64,000 nucleotides of DNA from Streptomyces sp. RB17 (GTDB lineage Bacteria; Actinomycetota; Actinomycetes; Streptomycetales; Streptomycetaceae). The DNA is taken from positions 992,001-1,056,000 of the forward strand of contig NZ_WEGL01000002.1 in assembly GCF_009604455.1 (NCBI RefSeq), written 5' to 3'. This document shows positions 19,499-28,784 of this stretch, in pieces. The translations under genes were made by a program, and so were the position numbers. Numbering within the stretch: position 1 is the first letter of the stretch; each line of letters begins with the position of its first letter. Under the pieces are notes generated by a model. It was given only the letters and a program-made list of their open reading frames with translations, was not told where the DNA came from and made no database searches.

Positions 19499-21340
19499 TC
19501 AGGCCTGCTGCTTGCGGCGCAGCGTCAGGTACGTGCCGGTCGCACCCGCGGCCAGCAGGGCGCCCACGCCGAGGCCGACCGGGAGGGTCGGGAAGCCCGA
19601 GGCGTCGGTCGACGCGGCCGTGTTCTGCATCGCCGGGCCGGGGGTGATGCTGGTGGACACCGGGGCGACGTCCTGGACCGGGCCGACATGCCTGACCGAG
19701 CCGTCGGAGTTCAGCAGCACCTGCTTGTTGTTCGGGTGCCGGAAGTCGAACATGCCCGCCAGGGAGCCGGACGTCGCGTCGAAGGAGTGGTCGCCGATGC
19801 GGCCGGTGCACCAGTTGTCCTCGATGAACCGGGTGATGGACGCCTGGTTCGTCAGGGTGTGGTCGACCTTGTTGACCTTGCTGTACGGCGAGATGACGAG
19901 CAGCGGCTGGCGGGTGCCGGGGCCGCAGCGGTCGGCATAACCGCCGGCCGCCTTCGGGCCCTTCTGGCAGGCCGGGCTGTCGGTGGCCTTGCCGTTGGAG
20001 CCGAGGGAGGTGTCCGTCGAGCCGTTCTTCGGGGCGACGTAGGCGTGGTCGTACCAGCCGTCGGAGTCGTCGTAGGCGACCACGATCGCGGTGGACTTCC
20101 ACTGCGGCGAGCTCTGGATCGCGTTGATCTGGTTCACCAGGAAGTGCTGCTCGTCGGTGGGGTCGGAGTAGCCGGCGTGGCCGTCCTGGTACTCACCGGC
20201 CTTGACGAAGCTGACGGCCGGGAGCTTGCCCGCCTTCAGCGCGGCGGAGAAGTCGGTCAGGTCGTAGTTGTGGTTGGCCCGACCGTTGTGGCCGATCTCC
20301 GAGACGGACTTCGGCGCCAGGTGGTGCGGGTTCGCCGTCGACTTGTAGTACGCGAACGGATTGTGGTGCGGGCTGTAGTCCGCCACGGCGGCGCCGCCCA
20401 GATTGGTGTGCGTGGTGTCGCACTTGGCGTACGAGCCGGACGTGCCGTTCCACGCGGTCGACGGACGGAAGCCGCCCTGGAACCAGCCCCAGCTCACCTT
20501 CTTGGTGTTGAGCAGGTCACCGATGTTCTTGCCCTGCATCGACGCCAGCGCGTTGGTGCTGGTGTGGTCCTTGCCGGAGCAGTCGTCGTAGGCCGGGTCG
20601 GGGTCGTTGATCACCGTGCCGACACCCTTGGCGTCGGGCGACTGGACGGTGTACGAGTCCGGCTTCGAGGTCTGCTTGGGGTTGTCGGTGCCGGTGGAGG
20701 GGTCCATGGAGATGACGCCGTGCGTGTTGCCGGAGACCAGGTTCAGCGCGCCGGGTGTGGAGGGGCCGTAGTTCGAGCTGTAGGAGCGGTCGCTCAGCGA
20801 GTAGTGCTGGGCGTAGTTCCACAGCGCGGTCACGGTGTTGCCGTCGTAGTAGTCCATGACCAGGCCGGGCTCGCCGAACAGGCCGCCGCTGCACTTGTCG
20901 ACCTCGGTGTTCTGCACGAACTGGTCGGCCTTGCCGCCGTTGTACGCGAGCTGCTCGGCGCCGTAGTTGTGGTTCTGGTCGCAGGTCATCGCCTGCGACG
21001 GCGACAGCCGCTTCGGCGCGTACTGGTTCGGGTTCTTCGTCAGCAGCCCGGCGTGCGCGAGGGTGTCGATGTCCTTCGGGGTGTTCTTCGACGCGGTGAA
21101 CTTCGTGCCGTCGGTGTTGGCGGCCTTCGGGTACGTGGCGAAGTAGTGGTCGAAGGAGATGTTCTCGTCGAAGAGCACGACGACGTGCTTGATCGGCGTC
21201 ACGGTCGACGAGTGCCCGCCCTGCGCCGCGGCGGGCGCCGCCGCCCAGCCGGGCGCGTTGCTGCCGAGCACGGTGAGCGCCGCGGCTCCCGCGAGCGCGC
21301 CCAGGCTCCGCATCGCGGCTCGTCTTCCTCTGCTGGCCAT
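19499..21340 (-). CDS. Surface-anchored phospholipase C/acid-phosphatase-type phosphoesterase
   Basis: 613 residues. Signal peptide (RRAAMRSLGALAGAAALTVLG). The phosphoesterase domain shows VVLFDENISFDHYFATYP (metal-binding E-N-x-S-F-D), TCDQNHNYGAEQLAYNGGK, NLVSGNTHG, FVKAGEYQDGHAG and VVAYDDSDGWYDH, the conserved PI-PLC-independent bacterial phospholipase C/AcpA pattern. The C-terminus has a transmembrane helix (LPVGLGVGALLAAGATGTY) followed by LRRKQQA, so the enzyme stays on the membrane. It probably hydrolyses phospholipid or phosphate monoesters to obtain phosphate; PHO-box-like sequences lie upstream. Confidence 0.9.
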   Translation of the reverse strand: MASRGRRAAMRSLGALAGAAALTVLGSNAPGWAAAPAAAQGGHSSTVTPIKHVVVLFDENISFDHYFATYPKAANTDGTKFTASKNTPKDIDTLAHAGLLTKNPNQYAPKRLSPSQAMTCDQNHNYGAEQLAYNGGKADQFVQNTEVDKCSGGLFGEPGLVMDYYDGNTVTALWNYAQHYSLSDRSYSSNYGPSTPGALNLVSGNTHGVISMDPSTGTDNPKQTSKPDSYTVQSPDAKGVGTVINDPDPAYDDCSGKDHTSTNALASMQGKNIGDLLNTKKVSWGWFQGGFRPSTAWNGTSGSYAKCDTTHTNLGGAAVADYSPHHNPFAYYKSTANPHHLAPKSVSEIGHNGRANHNYDLTDFSAALKAGKLPAVSFVKAGEYQDGHAGYSDPTDEQHFLVNQINAIQSSPQWKSTAIVVAYDDSDGWYDHAYVAPKNGSTDTSLGSNGKATDSPACQKGPKAAGGYADRCGPGTRQPLLVISPYSKVNKVDHTLTNQASITRFIEDNWCTGRIGDHSFDATSGSLAGMFDFRHPNNKQVLLNSDGSVRHVGPVQDVAPVSTSITPGPAMQNTAASTDASGFPTLPVGLGVGALLAAGATGTYLTLRRKQQA

Positions 21341-21434
21341 GATGGTCTACCCCTTTGGACAGAACGTCTGTGCGTCGTACGAGCAGGGATGCTGCGCCCG
21401 TTGCGGGGCGCGTCGGCGGAGCCATGATGGCGCG

Positions 21435-21490
21435 CGGGTGAACACCGAGTCAGGGATACCAGGGCAAAACTTGACTGTGTGTTGACCCAT
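21435..21490 (-). promoter_or_regulatory. PHO-box-like repeats upstream of the phospholipase gene
   Basis: On the minus strand GTTCACCCG (21443-21435) is an exact PhoP direct-repeat unit, and further upstream GGTCAACACAC and AGTCAAGTTTT form two adjacent 11-base units with matching GTCAA cores (about 21487-21466). Spacing of 11 bases is that of Streptomyces PHO boxes. Phosphatase function makes PhoR-PhoP control plausible. Confidence 0.42.
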
Positions 21491-21516
21491 GTGGCGGCCG
21501 AGTTGTCCGGACAGGT

Positions 21517-22755
21517 TCAGCCGAACAGGGCGCGCCCGTACCAGTCCTGGGCGTCCCGTACGCCGGGCAGCGCGAAGAAGTAGCCGCCGCCGAACGGGCT
21601 GATGTAGTCCGTCAGCGGCTCGCCCTTCAGCCGGTGTTGCACCGTCTCGAACTGCCGCTTCAGGTCCTGCTGGTAGCAGGTGAACAGCAGGCCCATGTCG
21701 AGGTTGCCGTTGGCGTCCATGCCCCGGTCGTAGTTGTACGCGCGGCGCAGCAGGCGCTGGTCGGCGGTGGCCGGGGTGCGCGGGTTGGCGAGCCGCATGT
21801 GCGCGTCCAGTGGGATGACGTCACCCTTGGGGTCGTCGGCGAACTTCGGCGTGTCGTGCTCGCGGTCGCCGTCCAGCGGCGCCCCGGACTCCTTGGCCCG
21901 CCCGAACATCCGCTCCTGCTCGCTGAGCGAGACCCGGTCCCAGAACTCCACCAGCATGCGGATCAGCCTGACGACCTGGTAGCTGCCGCCGACCGCCCAG
22001 TCCGGCTCGCCCATGCCCTTGCCCACCCACACCAGGCGGTCCATCTCACGGACGCTGGTGGCGTCCGGGTTGGCGGTGCCGTCCTTGAACCCCAGCAGAT
22101 TGCGTGGAGTTCCGGAGGGCCGGGGCGGGCTGGCGAAGCCGTCGAGGCGCCAGCGGACCTGCGCGGCACCCCGGGTGTGCCGGGCTATGTCGCGCAGCGC
22201 GTGCAGGACGGTGTCCGGTTCGTCGGCGTGCAGTTGGAGGCTGAGGTCGCCGTGGCACCAGTCGGCCCGGAGGTCGTCGTCGGGGAAGGCGGGCATGGCG
22301 GTCAGCCGCCGGGGCCTGAGCGCGGCCAGCCCGTACCGGTCGTCGAAGAGGGAGGCGCCGGCGCCGACGGTGACGGCCAACTGGCCGGAGGGCAGCCTGT
22401 CGCCGAGGACGCCCGAGTCGGGCGGCGGGGCGGTGATGCCCACCGGGGACGGCGTACCGCCCGAGGTGAGGAAACGGGCCCGGTCGGTGAGCGTGCGCAG
22501 CAGGTCGGCGAGTTCGGCGCGGTTCCGGGCGGTCACGTCGAGGGAGGCGAACACGCAACAGCGGCGCGGGGCCGCGATGGCCGAGGCCTGGTGCGCGCCG
22601 TGGAAGGGGGCGACGGACGCCGTCGTGGCTGCCGGCGACTGCTCGGGGGCGGCGGCGCTGGTGGCGAGGCCGGCCCCGGCCAGGGCGGCGCCGCGCAGGA
22701 AGCCGCGCCGGCCCAGTCCGTCGGGTCGTTCGGCGCTGGTCGCACGGTCGCTCAC
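21517..22755 (-). CDS. efeB: Tat-exported Dyp-type haem peroxidase EfeB
   Basis: 412 residues. Twin-arginine signal [19 protein letters not shown]. Dyp-type peroxidase signatures: the GFKDGTANP motif with catalytic Asp, [20 protein letters not shown], and a C-terminal segment [20 protein letters not shown]. The GTG start at 22755 overlaps the efeO stop by four bases (GTGA) and has GGAGG five bases upstream, so the two are translationally coupled. In EfeUOB systems EfeB acts outside the membrane in ferrous iron oxidation and uptake or haem iron release. Confidence 0.93.
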   Translation of the reverse strand: MSDRATSAERPDGLGRRGFLRGAALAGAGLATSAAAPEQSPAATTASVAPFHGAHQASAIAAPRRCCVFASLDVTARNRAELADLLRTLTDRARFLTSGGTPSPVGITAPPPDSGVLGDRLPSGQLAVTVGAGASLFDDRYGLAALRPRRLTAMPAFPDDDLRADWCHGDLSLQLHADEPDTVLHALRDIARHTRGAAQVRWRLDGFASPPRPSGTPRNLLGFKDGTANPDATSVREMDRLVWVGKGMGEPDWAVGGSYQVVRLIRMLVEFWDRVSLSEQERMFGRAKESGAPLDGDREHDTPKFADDPKGDVIPLDAHMRLANPRTPATADQRLLRRAYNYDRGMDANGNLDMGLLFTCYQQDLKRQFETVQHRLKGEPLTDYISPFGGGYFFALPGVRDAQDWYGRALFG

Positions 22756-23960
22756 ACGGTCCTCCGGGGGTCGCACAGGGTGGCCACCGAGGCCAGGCGC
22801 TCGACCAGGTCGCCGAGCACCGCGTTCACGTCTTCCCGCTGGGTACGGCCGAGACGGTCCAGCGGGGTCCAGGAATCGCGGTGGTGGAACCCGTCGAGGG
22901 TGTCCTGGGCTCGGTCCAGCTCCTTCTGGAGGTCAGGAAGTCCGGCGTACCGGGCCGCCAGCACGGGCCTCAGCCGGGACAGCACCTCGCGGGTGCCGTC
23001 GAGGTTGGCGCGGGCCGTGGCGAGGTTGCTGCCACTGCCGTAGTCGGTGCGGCCGGTCAGCTCGAACTGCACGGTGTTCTCCAGGATCTCGTGCGCGCGC
23101 AGCCCCAGCTGGGCGGGGTCCATACGGGTCTGCGACCAGCTGTCCCGCAGCCGGGTCACCGCTTTGACCAGCGCCGCCGCCGGGGCGCGCAGCCCGTCGG
23201 CAGGCTCGCCGTGCCACAGCCCGTACTCCAGGCGGTGGAACCCGGCGAAGTCCTTGTCGTGCACCCCGCCGGGCAGGCCGGCGTCGGTGCCGTTGATCGC
23301 CGCGTCCGCGTCCCCGAAGGCGTCGTACGCCGCGCCCAGCCGCTCGTACTCCAGATGCGCCGGCAGCCAGGCCGACCGTGCGCCGGCGAGGTCACCCCGG
23401 TCGATCGCGTCCTTGAGCTTCGCCGTCAGCCGGACGACGTCGTCGAGCCCGGTGCCGACCCACTTCTGGTAGGTGAGGGCGGGCGGGATCAGGTCGTGCT
23501 CCGAGACCGGCGCGGCGCCCGGGCCGCGCCGTCCGCCGGTGATGCGCACGGTGGGGCCGGTGACTGCGTCGGCGTCGTCGGGCACGCACTTGAAGGCGTA
23601 GGCCCCCTTGCCCAGCCGGACCGTCAACTGCCGTGTCGTACCGGGCCCGATGCCCTCCACCTCGCCGTACACCACCTGGCTGCCCGGGTCCTCCAGGTAG
23701 ACCTCGGCGGCGCCGTCGGAGGAGTTGTGCAGGTCGAACGTCCGCACGCCGGGTTCGGGCCGGGTCCAGCCGCGGCCGCAGTGGCTCTCCGACACGTCGA
23801 CGACGACGTGTGCCGACGGGGCGCCCGCGGTCCCGTTGTGCTGCCGGCCGCCGAGCGAACAGGCCGTCAGCGTGCCCGCGAGGGCCGCGGCGAGGGCGAC
23901 GAACACGGCGGGCGCCGTCCGGAGACGAGCGGACCGCGTGCCGAGGCGAGGCAACGGCAT
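22752..23960 (-). CDS. efeO: EfeO iron-uptake lipoprotein (cupredoxin plus imelysin domains)
   Basis: 402 residues from ATG 23960. Lipobox LTAC with Cys34. The N-terminal cupredoxin-like domain covers roughly 50-150 ([25 protein letters not shown]). The C-terminal imelysin/M75 domain follows, with [20 protein letters not shown], the HxxE motif of the family in FHRLEYGLW, and [14 protein letters not shown]. EfeO recruits iron at the membrane for the EfeU permease. No efeU is present upstream; the next gene in that direction is an unrelated deacetylase 670 bases away, so the operon is efeO-efeB only. Confidence 0.92.
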   Translation of the reverse strand: MPLPRLGTRSARLRTAPAVFVALAAALAGTLTACSLGGRQHNGTAGAPSAHVVVDVSESHCGRGWTRPEPGVRTFDLHNSSDGAAEVYLEDPGSQVVYGEVEGIGPGTTRQLTVRLGKGAYAFKCVPDDADAVTGPTVRITGGRRGPGAAPVSEHDLIPPALTYQKWVGTGLDDVVRLTAKLKDAIDRGDLAGARSAWLPAHLEYERLGAAYDAFGDADAAINGTDAGLPGGVHDKDFAGFHRLEYGLWHGEPADGLRAPAAALVKAVTRLRDSWSQTRMDPAQLGLRAHEILENTVQFELTGRTDYGSGSNLATARANLDGTREVLSRLRPVLAARYAGLPDLQKELDRAQDTLDGFHHRDSWTPLDRLGRTQREDVNAVLGDLVERLASVATLCDPRRTV

Positions 23961-24630
23961 GGCGAGCCTTTCCGGAACGACGTAGTACGCAGCGGCCTCA
24001 TGGTAGGCAACCCTCCGGATCCGAACAGTCGTCCCAGGACTTCGGTGACCAAGATTTCTCCCGCGGTTCACCCGCACGTGGCCCGAAACGGTCGTTCACG
24101 GACCAGAAACCGCCGTGGCGGAGCAGCGGGAGCGGCCGGCCCGGTGCGGGTCGCTGACCTGGTCAGGACGGTCGCCGTGGAGCTGGCACGACCGGAGCGT
24201 GCCGGCGGCTGTGCCCGGGCACCCCGCGGCGGAGGCCGGCTGCGCGCTAGCCGGCGTCTCCTACCGGAGGGCCGGGCGGCTCGAACAGCCGGCCGGTCGC
24301 GTCCGGACCGGTACGCCATCGCCGAAGAGACGGTGCTGGGCGCGCCCACGGGACGCGGTCACTTCGACGTGATCGGCACCGCATCCGCGGCACCGTCCAT
24401 GATCGTCGGCGGGGCCGCGGACGCGCCGCCCAGGGCGGCACCCTCGCCGGGCGCGCGCTCGTCGTCCGCGTGACCGACACCGACACTGGAGCGTCCGCCG
24501 ACGTCAACGCCTCCGGGGCGGCCCTCACCGGCTTCGCCGCCGACGGCGGGAGACGGCTCAGGATGCCGGTGGGCGGCCTGGAGAAGCTCAGCCACCGGAT
24601 CGGCTGAAGTCGCCTTCCCCCCGAGTCGGT
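23961..24630. other. Long intergenic region: possible iron box and degraded coding sequence
   Basis: GGTAGGCAACC (24002-24012), about 45 bases upstream of efeO, is an 11-bp dyad (GGT...ACC) reminiscent of, but shorter than, the DmdR/DtxR iron box; I rate it weakly. Between about 24110 and 24607 the plus strand has coding-like bias split across frames (for example EETVLGAPTGRGHFDVIG, then after a frame change AGRALVVRVTDTDTGAS and a stop at 24607). I do not recognise the protein; it may be a decayed gene. Confidence 0.35.
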
Positions 24631-25404
24631 TCAGCGCACCGGGAAACCGAAGGAGTAGCCCTGCTGCTTCAGCCACGGCAGCAGGGTGCGCAGCGCGGCC
24701 ACCGTCTGCGAGCGGTCGCCGCCCGCGTCGTGGAAGAGGATCGTCGGCCCGTTGACCGACTCGCGCTGGACAGTGGCGACGATGGCGGCCGTGCCCGGCC
24801 GCTCGAAGTCCTTGGAGTCCACGTTCCAGCCGAGCGGACGCATCCCGTGCGAGGCCGCCAGATGCCGGCTGTACGGGGTGAAGGCGCCGCCCGGGGCACG
24901 GTAGTACAGCGGCCGTACGCCACCGGACGCCTGGGTGATCTGCCGCTCGGCCTCCAGGATCTGCTGCGCCTGGTAGGCCTCGGACTTCTTGTCCATCGTG
25001 GTGTCGTGCGACACCGTGTGGTCGCACAGCCGGTGTCCGGCCGCCACCACCTGCCGGACCAGCTCGGGGTGCGCCTGGGCCTCCGGACCGATCATGCAGA
25101 ACGTCGCCTTCACACCGTTCTCCCGCAGCACTTGGAGCACCTGCGGGGTCCAGACCGGGTCCGGGCCGTCGTCGATGGTGATGTTGACCGCGTGCGCGCC
25201 CCCGTCCGAGGCGTGGGCGATCTCGGCGGACACGGCCGCCGTCCGCGGCGCGGCGTGCCGGGCCGGAGCAGCCGTCCCGCCCGAACCGCCGCCCGGCTGG
25301 CCGGCCTGCGCGGTCCACACCGACGTGGCGGCCGCCACCGCGGTGACCCCGAGCGCCGCCGCAACCATCCGGCCGTACCAACCCCGCCCACCGCGCAGCG
25401 CCAT
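24631..25404 (-). CDS. Exported polysaccharide deacetylase (NodB domain)
   Basis: 257 residues. N-terminal signal/anchor (WYGRMVAAALGVTAVAAAT). All five NodB motifs are present: TIDDGPD (catalytic base and metal Asp), HTVSHDT (metal His pair), RAPGGAF, WNVDSKDF and ILFHDAGG (catalytic His). So it should be an active metal-dependent deacetylase acting on chitin oligomers, peptidoglycan or xylan outside the cell. The start at 25404 is chosen because it leaves a normal signal peptide; an upstream start at 25461 is possible. Monocistronic. Confidence 0.9.
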   Translation of the reverse strand: MALRGGRGWYGRMVAAALGVTAVAAATSVWTAQAGQPGGGSGGTAAPARHAAPRTAAVSAEIAHASDGGAHAVNITIDDGPDPVWTPQVLQVLRENGVKATFCMIGPEAQAHPELVRQVVAAGHRLCDHTVSHDTTMDKKSEAYQAQQILEAERQITQASGGVRPLYYRAPGGAFTPYSRHLAASHGMRPLGWNVDSKDFERPGTAAIVATVQRESVNGPTILFHDAGGDRSQTVAALRTLLPWLKQQGYSFGFPVR

Positions 25405-25748
25405 ACCCCGCCCCGTTCCGTGCCGTGTCCCTGTGCTCTTGTGCACCTGTGTTTCGTGCACCTGTCAGGACGGCCGGGGTTGATCGCGGGATCCGGCTGT
25501 TACGGATCACGGACAGTTCCGGGGCGCTTCCGCGACAGATGCCACCCAGGACCAACGACGCCGCAGGGGCGGAGGACACCGCGCAGAACGGGGTACCGCG
25601 TGTCGTACGACCTCGTACGTCCCTGCACGGCGACCTCGGCCACCAACCGGAGCAGGCGGAGCGGGAGGCCGGCGTACGACGGCAGTTGTGAGCGCGGACA
25701 TGGCGGATCAGCCGTTGCGGGCACCCGGGGAGGAGTTACGGTGCCCCG
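25405..25748. other. Intergenic region between deacetylase and aminopeptidase
   Basis: No gene supported. A 10-bp palindrome GTCGTACGAC (25602-25611) followed by CTCGTACGTC is the only structured element noticed. The pip start at 25749 has GGGGAGGAG about 16 bases upstream, rather far for a ribosome binding site. Confidence 0.3.
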
Positions 25749-26714
25749 ATGGCCCTCTATCCGGAGATCGAACCGTACGCGCACGGCATGCTCGACGTGG
25801 GCGACGGCAACCGTGTCTACTGGGAGACCTGCGGCAACCCCCATGGAAAGCCCGCCGTCGTCCTGCACGGCGGACCGGGATCCGGGTGCACCCCCTACCC
25901 CCGGCGCCTGTTCGACCCGGCCGCCTACCGGATCGTGCTGCTCGACCAGCGGGGCTGCGGCCGGTCCACACCGCACGCGAGCCGCCCCGACACCGACATG
26001 AGCGTCAACACCACGGACCGTCTCATGGCGGACCTGGAACTGCTGCGCCGCCACCTCGGCATCGCACGGTGGCTGGTGTGGGGCGTGTCCTGGGGGTCGG
26101 TGCTCGCGCTCCGTTACGCGCAGACCCATCCGGGCGTCGTCTCCGAGTTGGTGCTCACCGGCGTCGCCACCGGGTCGAACGCCGAGGTCGAGCTGCTGAC
26201 CCACGGGCTCGGCCGGATCTTCCCGGACGCCTTCGCGAGGTTCCGGTCCCAGGTGCCCGCCGACGAGCGCGACGGCAACCTCGCCGCCGCCTACAACCGG
26301 CTGCTCGAATCACCCGACCGCGAGGTGCGGGAACGGGCCGCCCGGGCCTGGACCGACTGGGAGACCGCCACCATCCCCGCGCCGCCGCGCTCCGTCGCCC
26401 GCTACGAGGACCCCGTCTTCCGCATGGGCATCGCCCGCACCGTCACGCACTACTGGGGCAACGACCACTTCCTGGGCGAGGGCAACGACGAAGGCGTGGT
26501 CCTGCGCGACGCCCACCTGCTCAAAGGCATCCCCGGCACTCTCGTCCAGGGCAGCCTCGACTTCGGCAACCTCCTCGGCATCGTCTGGCGACTCCGACAG
26601 GCCTGGCCCGGCAGCGAGTTGGTGATCGTGGACGACACCGGACACACGACCGGGGGTTCCGGTATGGCGGAGGCGCTGGTGGCGGCGACCGACCGGTACG
26701 CGGCCTGCGACTAG
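25749..26714 (+). CDS. pip: Prolyl aminopeptidase (S33 family)
   Basis: 321 residues. Diagnostic features of prolyl iminopeptidase: LHGGPGSGCTPYPRRLFDP (HGGPG oxyanion loop), VLLDQRGCGRSTPHA, nucleophile elbow WGVSWGSVLALRYA (Ser), HYWGNDHFL in the cap and DDTGHTTGG near the catalytic His. It removes N-terminal proline from peptides in the cytoplasm. The elbow reads GVSWGS where most homologues have GGSWGS, a conservative change. ATG 25749 matches the usual family start (YPEIEPYAHGML). Confidence 0.95.
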   Translation: MALYPEIEPYAHGMLDVGDGNRVYWETCGNPHGKPAVVLHGGPGSGCTPYPRRLFDPAAYRIVLLDQRGCGRSTPHASRPDTDMSVNTTDRLMADLELLRRHLGIARWLVWGVSWGSVLALRYAQTHPGVVSELVLTGVATGSNAEVELLTHGLGRIFPDAFARFRSQVPADERDGNLAAAYNRLLESPDREVRERAARAWTDWETATIPAPPRSVARYEDPVFRMGIARTVTHYWGNDHFLGEGNDEGVVLRDAHLLKGIPGTLVQGSLDFGNLLGIVWRLRQAWPGSELVIVDDTGHTTGGSGMAEALVAATDRYAACD

Positions 26715-26855
26715 CCGCCGAACGGGGTGCGGCGCGCCGGAAAGAGGGTGGGGCGACCGGTCGGTGTGCCGGGCGCGCGGGTCGGCAGCAGGCCGTACTG
26801 GCCCGGGGCGCCGGCGGGTCCCGCAGGGGCCGGTCCGTCCCGCGAGGAGTGTCCG

Positions 26856-27180
26856 ATGACGGCAACACCACCCCGGCTCGTCCGTCCCGCTGCTGGACCG
26901 CGGGCCGCCTTCCTCCCCGGCGGCGGACCGTGGGGGCGGGACGCCGCGCCGTACCCGCACCCCTGGGTGCCGCCCGTCACGACCCTCGCCCGGCGCTGAG
27001 CCACCTCACCGAGATGCTGTCCCTGGCCGCCGACCACACCGCCGGCAGCCGCTCGGCGACCTGGGAGAACTACCCGGTCGGCGGGGGACGCCGCCGGCGC
27101 GATCGCGGACTTCGAGACCGCCGTCGCCGCCCGGCGCCAGGCACTGCTGGACACGGTCGGGCACTGCGCCGATCCGTACG
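26856..27180 (+). pseudogene. Frameshifted remnant of an unrecognised gene
   Basis: An ATG at 26856 with GAGGAG upstream opens a 47-residue frame (MTATPPRLVRP, HPWVPPVTTLARR) ending at 26999. Coding-like sequence continues past the stop: LSHLTEMLSLAADHTAG and ATWENYPVGG in one frame, then GDAAGAIADFETAVAARRQA and LLDTVGHCADPYG after another shift, up to the TetR gene. Strong codon bias across breaks suggests one or two damaged genes. The family is not recognised, and the first 47-residue frame could be a genuine short protein. Confidence 0.35.
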
Positions 27181-27182
27181 GC

Positions 27183-27782
27183 TCACTTCCCGGCCAGTGC
27201 CGCTCGTACGATCGCCGCGGCCGCCGTGCCCGCGGCCCGTACCGGTTCTGTGCTGCGTGCGGCCCGGCCCAGCATGAAGGCGCCCTCCAGCAGGGCGATG
27301 ACCGAGCTCGCCGTCTCGCGGGCGGTGGGCCCGGGGATGCCGCCCTGGGCGTAGTAGGCGGCGAGGCGGTCGATCCAGCTGTCGAAGACCGCCGAAGTGG
27401 CCTGCCGCAGCGCGTCGTTGGTGCTCGCGACCTCCATCGCGACCGTCGCGATGGGACACGGGTCGGCGAAGTCCAGCTCGGCGAGGGTGTCGGCCGCGGC
27501 GGCGAAGGCGTCGGCGGTGGCCGCCACCCGGTCCTCGTACGGCTCCATGAGCGTGGTGATGAGCTCCAGGTAGACGGCCCCCGAGCTACGGATCACCTCC
27601 TCGCCCAGCTGGGCCTTGCCGCCGGGGAAGAAGTGGTAGATGGAGCCGAAGGGCGCCTCGGCGGCCTCGGCGATCTGCTTCATCCCGGTGCCGGTGTAGC
27701 CGGAGCGCCGGAACAGCTCGGTGCCCGCGTTCACGATGCGCTGCCGGGTCTCATGCGTGCTGATGGCCTTGCCGTCGCTCAC
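27183..27782 (-). CDS. TetR regulator of the LmrA/YxaF type
   Basis: 199 residues from GTG 27782, preceded by GGAGGTGCC. N-terminal HTH: TRQRIVNAGTELFRRSGYTGTG, then IAEAAEAPFGSIYHFFPGGKAQL. The C-terminal part (YLELITTLMEPYEDRV, DPCPIATVAMEVAS) matches the LmrA/YxaF ligand-binding subgroup. Divergent from an alpha/beta hydrolase; the intergenic TAGA-ACGA-TCTA palindrome resembles LmrA/YxaF operators, so it probably represses itself and the hydrolase. Ligand unknown. Confidence 0.9.
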   Translation of the reverse strand: MSDGKAISTHETRQRIVNAGTELFRRSGYTGTGMKQIAEAAEAPFGSIYHFFPGGKAQLGEEVIRSSGAVYLELITTLMEPYEDRVAATADAFAAAADTLAELDFADPCPIATVAMEVASTNDALRQATSAVFDSWIDRLAAYYAQGGIPGPTARETASSVIALLEGAFMLGRAARSTEPVRAAGTAAAAIVRAALAGK

Positions 27783-27839
27783 GGTGGCACCTCCGGAGAG
27801 CCTCTGTTGCCCAAGGGCGGCCGCCACCTATTCTGTCAC

Positions 27840-27851
27840 TAGAACGATCTA
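27840..27851. promoter_or_regulatory. Predicted TetR operator in the tetR/hydrolase intergenic region
   Basis: TAGA-ACGA-TCTA, inverted 4-bp arms with a nearly symmetric centre, embedded in the only AT-rich part of the 111-base divergent region and flanked by CTGTC...GACAG. It fits the TAGACnnnTCTA-like sites of LmrA/YxaF repressors. Confidence 0.6.
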
Positions 27852-27893
27852 TCAAGAGACAGTCGAGGCGACCGACCGGGCGGAGGCACGGGC

Positions 27894-28742
27894 ATGCCGG
27901 AGATCGAGCTGAGTGCGGGAACCATCGACTACCAGGACACCGAGGGCGACGGCCCCACCGTGGTCCTCGCCCACGGCCTCGGCTTCGACGACTCCGTCTG
28001 GGCGGACGTCGTCTCCGCCCTGCGCCCCGGCTTCCGCGTCCTGGTCCCCGTGCTGCCCCTCGGCAGCCACCGGCGCCCCATGCGGCCGGACGCTGATCTC
28101 TCCGCGCACGGCATCGCCCGCCTGCTGGCCGAGTTCATGGACCGCCTGGACCTGCGGGACGTCACCCTCGTCCAGAACGACACCGGCACGGCCCAACTCC
28201 TCGTCGGCGTACGGGACGAACGCATCGCGCGGCTCGTCCTGACCTCGTGCGAGGCCCTGGACAACTACCCGCCCGGCCTCCAGGGCCGCATCCTGAACGC
28301 GGCCTGCAGGATCCCCGGCGGCGTCTTCCTCCTCCTGCAGACCTTCCGTTTTCCCTTCCTGGCCCGCATGCGGACCTCGCTCGGCGGAATGACGAAGAAG
28401 CGGCTCCCGAAGGAGCTCATCGCACGCTGGTACGGACCACTGCTGACGAACCGTCACATCCGCCGGGACTTCACCAAGTTCCTCCGTACGACCCGGAAGG
28501 ACTGCTACCTGGAAGCGGCCCGGAATCTCCCGCACTTCACCCGCCCGGCACTGGTCGCCTGGGGCGCCGAGGACCGCATGATGCCGCCCGCGACGGGCCG
28601 CCGCCTGGCCGAACTGCTGCCGGACGCCCGCTATGTGGAGATCCTCGACGCGCGCACCCTGGTCCAACTGGACAACCCGGCGGCGCTCACGGAGGAGATC
28701 CGCCGGTTCGTCAAGGACAACCCCCTGCCCGGGGAAGGCTGA
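27894..28742 (+). CDS. Alpha/beta hydrolase with Asp nucleophile, catalytic His not evident
   Basis: 282 residues. Oxyanion region AHGLGFDDSVW; nucleophile elbow LVQNDTGTAQ with Asp as in haloalkane dehalogenase-like proteins; acid region WGAEDRMMPP. Where the catalytic His is expected (usually xxxGHFxxxExP), the sequence is LDARTLVQLDNP, without His. Related streptomycete proteins often read SYTL here, so this subgroup may use another mechanism or may not be hydrolytic. Divergent from a TetR repressor with a shared operator. Confidence 0.82.
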   Translation: MPEIELSAGTIDYQDTEGDGPTVVLAHGLGFDDSVWADVVSALRPGFRVLVPVLPLGSHRRPMRPDADLSAHGIARLLAEFMDRLDLRDVTLVQNDTGTAQLLVGVRDERIARLVLTSCEALDNYPPGLQGRILNAACRIPGGVFLLLQTFRFPFLARMRTSLGGMTKKRLPKELIARWYGPLLTNRHIRRDFTKFLRTTRKDCYLEAARNLPHFTRPALVAWGAEDRMMPPATGRRLAELLPDARYVEILDARTLVQLDNPAALTEEIRRFVKDNPLPGEG

Positions 28743-28750
28743 CACCGCGC

Positions 28751-28776
28751 GCCGGCGGGGACACGGCCCCGCCGGC
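28751..28776. terminator. Bidirectional terminator between convergent hydrolase and GNAT genes
   Basis: GCCGGCGGGG-ACACGG-CCCCGCCGGC, perfect 10-bp arms, sits centrally in the 42 bases between the two stop codons. Confidence 0.85.
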
Positions 28777-28784
28777 CGAGGAGG

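Noticed and set aside
24002..24012. DmdR/DtxR iron box upstream of efeO
   Set aside because: The 11-bp dyad is shorter than the 19-bp iron box and lacks its outer bases, so it is only mentioned in the intergenic entry and not called as a site.
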